Assembly (NCBI GenBank): GCA_002307275.1
Contig: DBTX01000005.1
Location: 1 to 8,176 of the forward strand
Length of the DNA: 8,176 nucleotides
Origin: Hungateiclostridiaceae bacterium UBA1305
GTDB taxonomy: Bacteria > Bacillota > Clostridia > Acetivibrionales > DTU013
Reading direction: 5' to 3'
In this document: piece by piece, positions 6,220 to 8,176 of the stretch
Position numbering within the stretch: the first letter of the stretch is position 1
Layout of the letters: each line of letters opens with the position of its first letter
The notes under the pieces: generated by a model
The model's database searches: none
Seen by the model: only the letters and a program-made list of their open reading frames with translations
Told to the model about the DNA's origin: nothing
Made by a program: the position numbers and the translations under genes

Positions 6220-6367
6220 AATTCCGTATCAGATGCAGGGGAGTATGATCAGGGAAGTCGCTATCACGGATGGAAATAAACTTACAACAGTCTATGGTCT
6301 TTTTGTCCTGCATGTACAAGAAATACATTGTCAGGAGATCATAATCATATTCCCAGGAAATAATCTC

Positions 6368-6376
6368 TGATATTAT
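6368..6376 (+). promoter_or_regulatory. weak extended -10 element before the ybaK-like gene
   Basis: TGA followed by TATTAT, 54 bases before the gene start. No convincing -35 box is seen at the right distance. The 211-base gap between 6219 and 6431 shows no terminator with a T-tract. Confidence 0.25.
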
Positions 6377-6430
6377 TAGGATAGAGACTGGCGACATTTC
6401 TGTAAAATCAAGAACACAGGGGTATTCACC

Positions 6431-6916
6431 ATGGATAACACAAAAACAAATGCAATGCGCATCCTTGACAAAGCAGGGATAAAATATAGCACTTACTCCT
6501 ACGATCACAGCGACGGGCTTATTGACGGAATATCAGTGGCCGGGAAGATGGAGCAGCCGGTTGAACAGGTGTTCAAGACGCTTGTAACACAGGGTCACAG
6601 CAGAAATTACTTTGTTTTTATGATTCCTGTTGCTCAGGAGTTGGATTTGAAGACAGCGGCCAAGGCTGTTGATGAAAAGTCGGTTGAAATGATTAAGGTT
6701 GCTGATATCAATAGAATTACAGGTTATATACGCGGTGGATGTTCACCTATAGGAATGAAAAAAGATTTTGTAACGGTACTGGATGAGTCCAGTATACTGT
6801 GTGAAACAATCATTATCAGTGCCGGAAAGATCGGTCAGCAGGTCGAACTTGCTCCGGATGATCTGGTAAAACTGATACAATGTAAAGTAGAGGCGATTAC
6901 TGTTCATCAAAAATAA
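6431..6916 (+). CDS. ybaK: Cys-tRNA(Pro)/Cys-tRNA(Cys) deacylase, YbaK/EbsC family
   Basis: A 161-residue protein of the YbaK family, a trans-acting editing factor related to the INS editing domain of prolyl-tRNA synthetase. It removes cysteine wrongly loaded on tRNA(Pro), protecting translation accuracy in the cytosol. Length and motifs match: TNAMRILDKAGI at the N-terminus (residues 6-17), QVFKTLV (46-52) with the essential lysine at K49, YVF-type beta strand FVFMIPV, the KAVDEKSVEM block, and GYIRGGCSPIGMKK containing the GGxSPxG signature. CAGGGG (6417-6422) lies eight bases before ATG 6431 and supports this start. It is the last gene of the plus-strand run; the region beyond is more AT-rich and changes coding strand. 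Confidence 0.92.
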   Translation: MDNTKTNAMRILDKAGIKYSTYSYDHSDGLIDGISVAGKMEQPVEQVFKTLVTQGHSRNYFVFMIPVAQELDLKTAAKAVDEKSVEMIKVADINRITGYIRGGCSPIGMKKDFVTVLDESSILCETIIISAGKIGQQVELAPDDLVKLIQCKVEAITVHQK

Positions 6917-6997
6917 GTGAATCAATTCAATTATGACAAACAGTCGTCTAATTAATTATTGTATTTATAGAATAGCAAAATTGTTTGCAATTAATTT

Positions 6998-7039
6998 ACT
7001 CCCAACTGCACATAATAAAAATTATGTGCAGTTGGGAGT
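6998..7039. repeat. perfect 19-bp inverted repeat with AAAA loop
   Basis: ACTCCCAACTGCACATAAT (6998-7016) and its exact reverse complement (7021-7039) are separated by AAAA. Two G-U pairs could extend the stem outward. Neither side has the T-tract of an intrinsic terminator, although the site lies between a plus-strand gene and a minus-strand cassette, where a bidirectional transcription stop would fit. Alternatives are a mobile-element remnant, such as a MITE-like or recombinase-site palindrome. I cannot match it to a named element. Confidence 0.9.
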
Positions 7040-7219
7040 GGTAGTAATATTGAATTTTAAATGGATGAGTGTTTAACTACAAGAAAATCTGATACTGGCA
7101 CACTTTGGACGCCATCTATCAGCTTTTATGTGATAGTGCGCTGTTTCCTACGTGAGACTGGCTGTAAGTTTCCGCACATCTCCTATAGAATACTTTTAGT
7201 TCCAGAAAAGTTATGGTTA
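7040..7219. other. unassigned stretch between inverted repeat and minus-strand cassette
   Basis: Together with 6917-6997 this forms a 303-base gap without an assigned gene. The first part (6917-6997) is AT-rich with no motif found. From about 7061 the sequence is less AT-rich than its surroundings. A 62-codon plus-strand frame runs from ATG 7061 to 7249, but it lacks a ribosome binding site, resembles nothing I know, and overlaps the end of the minus-strand protease gene. A short hairpin, CTATCA (7116-7121) with TGATAG (7131-7136), is present. The stretch could be a decayed gene or mobile-element remnant. Confidence 0.35.
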
Positions 7220-7603
7220 TTAACTTGCTGTCAACATGTATATTTCTAAGTCAATTACTGATCTGAATGCTGTAAGTAAATCAAGTCCTATAATTGCTTC
7301 CAGTGTTATACCGTAATCCATAGCACCAATTTGAATATGAAATTTTTTTACTGTTGACGTATCAATGACAATAGAATCAATTACCTTTTCGATAACCGTT
7401 TCACTTCCGCCGACTCCCTGCACCGAATTAATAATGTCCGTGGGTTCCAGTCTTAAACCAAGCTTGTTTGCTATCTCGCTAGATATCACAGTTGACGATG
7501 ATCCAGTATCCAAAAGCGCATTTTTCAATATTATTGTTTTATTTTTATGAGATAGTGCAACTGTTGTATATATCAAGCCGTCATTTAAAAATATTTTAGA
7601 CAT
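7220..7603 (-). CDS. retropepsin-like aspartic protease, single domain
   Basis: A 127-residue protein with the features of a half-pepsin (retroviral-type) aspartic protease. The catalytic loop is LLDTGSSSTVIS (residues 30-41; D32-T33-G34), followed by the helix EIANKLGL, a flap-like GVGGSET (63-69), and the second hydrophobic-Gly element AIIGLDLL (103-110). Such proteins act as homodimers, each giving one catalytic Asp. No signal peptide or membrane segment is seen, so it should be cytosolic; its substrate is unknown. ATG 7603 is chosen because it shares one base with the stop of the upstream gene (TAATG) and follows a GGGGG run with suitable spacing. The in-frame ATG at 7624 would overlap the neighbour by 22 bases and has no good ribosome binding site. 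Coupled expression with the 85-residue neighbour is likely. Confidence 0.85.
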   Translation of the reverse strand: MSKIFLNDGLIYTTVALSHKNKTIILKNALLDTGSSSTVISSEIANKLGLRLEPTDIINSVQGVGGSETVIEKVIDSIVIDTSTVKKFHIQIGAMDYGITLEAIIGLDLLTAFRSVIDLEIYMLTAS

Positions 7604-7860
7604 TATAACCGTACCCCCATCCATTTTTTAACCCCGATATCAAGGGTATCATTGGAAGTATGGTAGATATAATATTCCCTGTCCTTATGTGCTTTGTGAA
7701 ATTCAAGGTACTTTTGAAATGCACTGTCCCCATCTTCTTTAAAACTATCAATAACGTCCATGCACTCAATTATTCTTTTGTCATTTTCAGTACGTGCTTT
7801 TGTTGCTTCAATTAAAACCCATTGTGAAGGATAATTTTTTTTAACTTCATCCCAAATCAT
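7603..7860 (-). CDS. conserved hypothetical protein paired with retropepsin-like protease
   Basis: An 85-residue, charged, probably soluble protein with no membrane segment. The start is clear: GGAGG (7867-7871 on the minus strand) lies six bases before ATG 7860. Its shape is WDEVKKNYPSQWVLIEA at residues 3-19, a charged helix-rich middle, then REYYIYHTSND (61-71) and a terminal WMGVRL. From memory, small proteins of this type (a YP.xWVLIEA start, a central helix, a REfYv.HTs strand) occur beside retropepsin-like protease genes in cyanobacteria and Firmicutes; no function is known to me. The one-base overlap with the protease gene indicates a true two-gene unit. It might be a substrate, inhibitor or regulator of the protease, or half of a toxin-antitoxin-like pair; nothing in the sequence decides between these. 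Confidence 0.72.
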   Translation of the reverse strand: MIWDEVKKNYPSQWVLIEATKARTENDKRIIECMDVIDSFKEDGDSAFQKYLEFHKAHKDREYYIYHTSNDTLDIGVKKWMGVRL

Positions 7861-8107
7861 TTTAAACCTCCAATTATCCGTGATAAATTTATTAATATTA
7901 CCTTCATATAGAATTTAACTTATTATAATATAATTTTACTTTATGTTAGATATAAATACAATAATTATTAGGTAATATTTAGAGTTTAAGCCGAAATGCT
8001 TTATTATCATACGTTACAGCCTATTTTATTAATCTTACATAATAAACAATGTGTTAGATATGAATAGCATAGAAATTCTTTCAGGAAACATATAAGGAGT
8101 AATTTTT
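7861..8107. other. AT-rich intergenic region, probably regulatory, between divergent units
   Basis: No gene was found. The first 11 bases are the leader and ribosome binding site of the minus-strand cassette. A minus-strand TATAAT (7922-7927 on the plus strand) may be its -10 box, but no good -35 is at the right distance. A 10-bp inverted repeat, AATATTACCT (7894-7903) with AGGTAATATT (7970-7979), flanks that site, but such repeats are easy to find in DNA this AT-rich. AAGGAG at 8094-8099 could serve a plus-strand start at 8108. Confidence 0.4.
7944..8066 (+). repeat. 15-bp direct repeat, two copies 108 bp apart
   Basis: TGTTAGATATAAATA at 7944-7958 and TGTTAGATATGAATA at 8052-8066 match at 14 of 15 positions. 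Both lie in the region between the minus-strand cassette and the possible right-edge gene. They could be regulator binding sites, but AT-richness raises the chance-match rate. Confidence 0.6.
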
Positions 8108-8176
8108 TTGTTACTCAAATATATAATCTTTAATCATGAAATCAACATTTACCGATATACTAAAAGAAGGTATAAT
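8108..8176 (+). CDS. possible gene start, cut by the window edge
   Basis: TTG 8108 follows AAGGAG (8094-8099) with eight bases of spacing and stays open for 23 codons to the window edge. The encoded start is rich in Ile, Tyr and Asn and resembles nothing I know. A second choice is ATG 8136 in another frame, also open to the edge, encoding MKSTFTDILKEGI; it looks more protein-like but has no ribosome binding site. Only the sequence beyond the window can decide. Confidence 0.25.
   Translation, partial: MLLKYIIFNHEINIYRYTKRRYN

Noticed and set aside
6245..6370. 41-codon plus-strand frame (ATG 6245) in the gap before the ybaK-like gene
   Set aside because: GGGGAG lies only one base before the ATG, too close to act, and the product matches nothing I know. 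The length is not significant by itself.
6998..7039. Calling the 19-bp inverted repeat an intrinsic terminator
   Set aside because: Neither side of the stem is followed by a T-tract in the right orientation, so it was listed as a repeat only.
7061..7249. 62-codon plus-strand frame as a real gene
   Set aside because: It has no ribosome binding site, no recognisable motif, and overlaps the end of the well-supported minus-strand protease gene.
1..8176. tRNA, rRNA, CRISPR arrays, intact insertion sequences, replication origin
   Set aside because: Looked for on both strands by eye; no cloverleaf with a GTTCRANNC arm, no regularly spaced repeats, no transposase motif and no DnaA-box cluster were found.

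Overview
This is a chromosomal window that looks like it comes from a low-GC, Gram-positive, probably anaerobic clostridial genome. The reasons are strong GGAG-type ribosome binding sites, sigma-A promoters of the TTGAnn/TATAAT type, many extended -10 elements, an Rnf-like iron-sulfur flavoprotein, and gene families typical of Clostridia. That placement is inference; no rRNA or other marker gene is present.

Layout. Positions 1-6916 are all plus strand and densely coded. In order they hold the 3' part of a WecA/TagO-type glycan-lipid transferase (1-543), a DUF2461 protein (578-1288), a small CoA-binding-domain protein (1422-1850), and an unusual fused membrane oxidoreductase (1847-3733). That last protein carries an RnfD/NqrB-like membrane half and an RnfC-like half with two ferredoxin-type Fe-S motifs. 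Then comes a gene-free stretch with its own promoter, about five consecutive hairpins and a strong terminator, best read as a small structured RNA (about 3809-3951). It is followed by a hotdog thioesterase plus nitroreductase pair (4039-5333), a NYN-domain/LOTUS putative RNase with its own promoter (5476-6219), and a YbaK-type Cys-tRNA(Pro) deacylase (6431-6916).

From about 6917 the character changes. The DNA becomes visibly more AT-rich and coding switches to the minus strand. A perfect 19-bp inverted repeat (6998-7039) and an unassigned stretch lead to a two-gene minus-strand cassette: an 85-residue conserved hypothetical protein (7603-7860) overlapping by one base a retropepsin-like aspartic protease (7220-7603). 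An AT-rich, probably regulatory region (7861-8107) with a 15-bp direct repeat separates this cassette from a possible plus-strand gene running off the right edge.

How genes may work together. The CoA-binding protein and the Rnf-like fusion overlap by four bases (ATGA) and are probably translationally coupled, so they are the best candidate for an undescribed redox module: a one-polypeptide version of two Rnf subunits, without RnfA, B, E or G in the window and apparently without the usual covalent-FMN motif. The thioesterase and nitroreductase look co-transcribed. The hypothetical/retropepsin cassette is a second candidate system of unknown function. The structured RNA between 3809 and 3951 is the most interesting non-coding signal.
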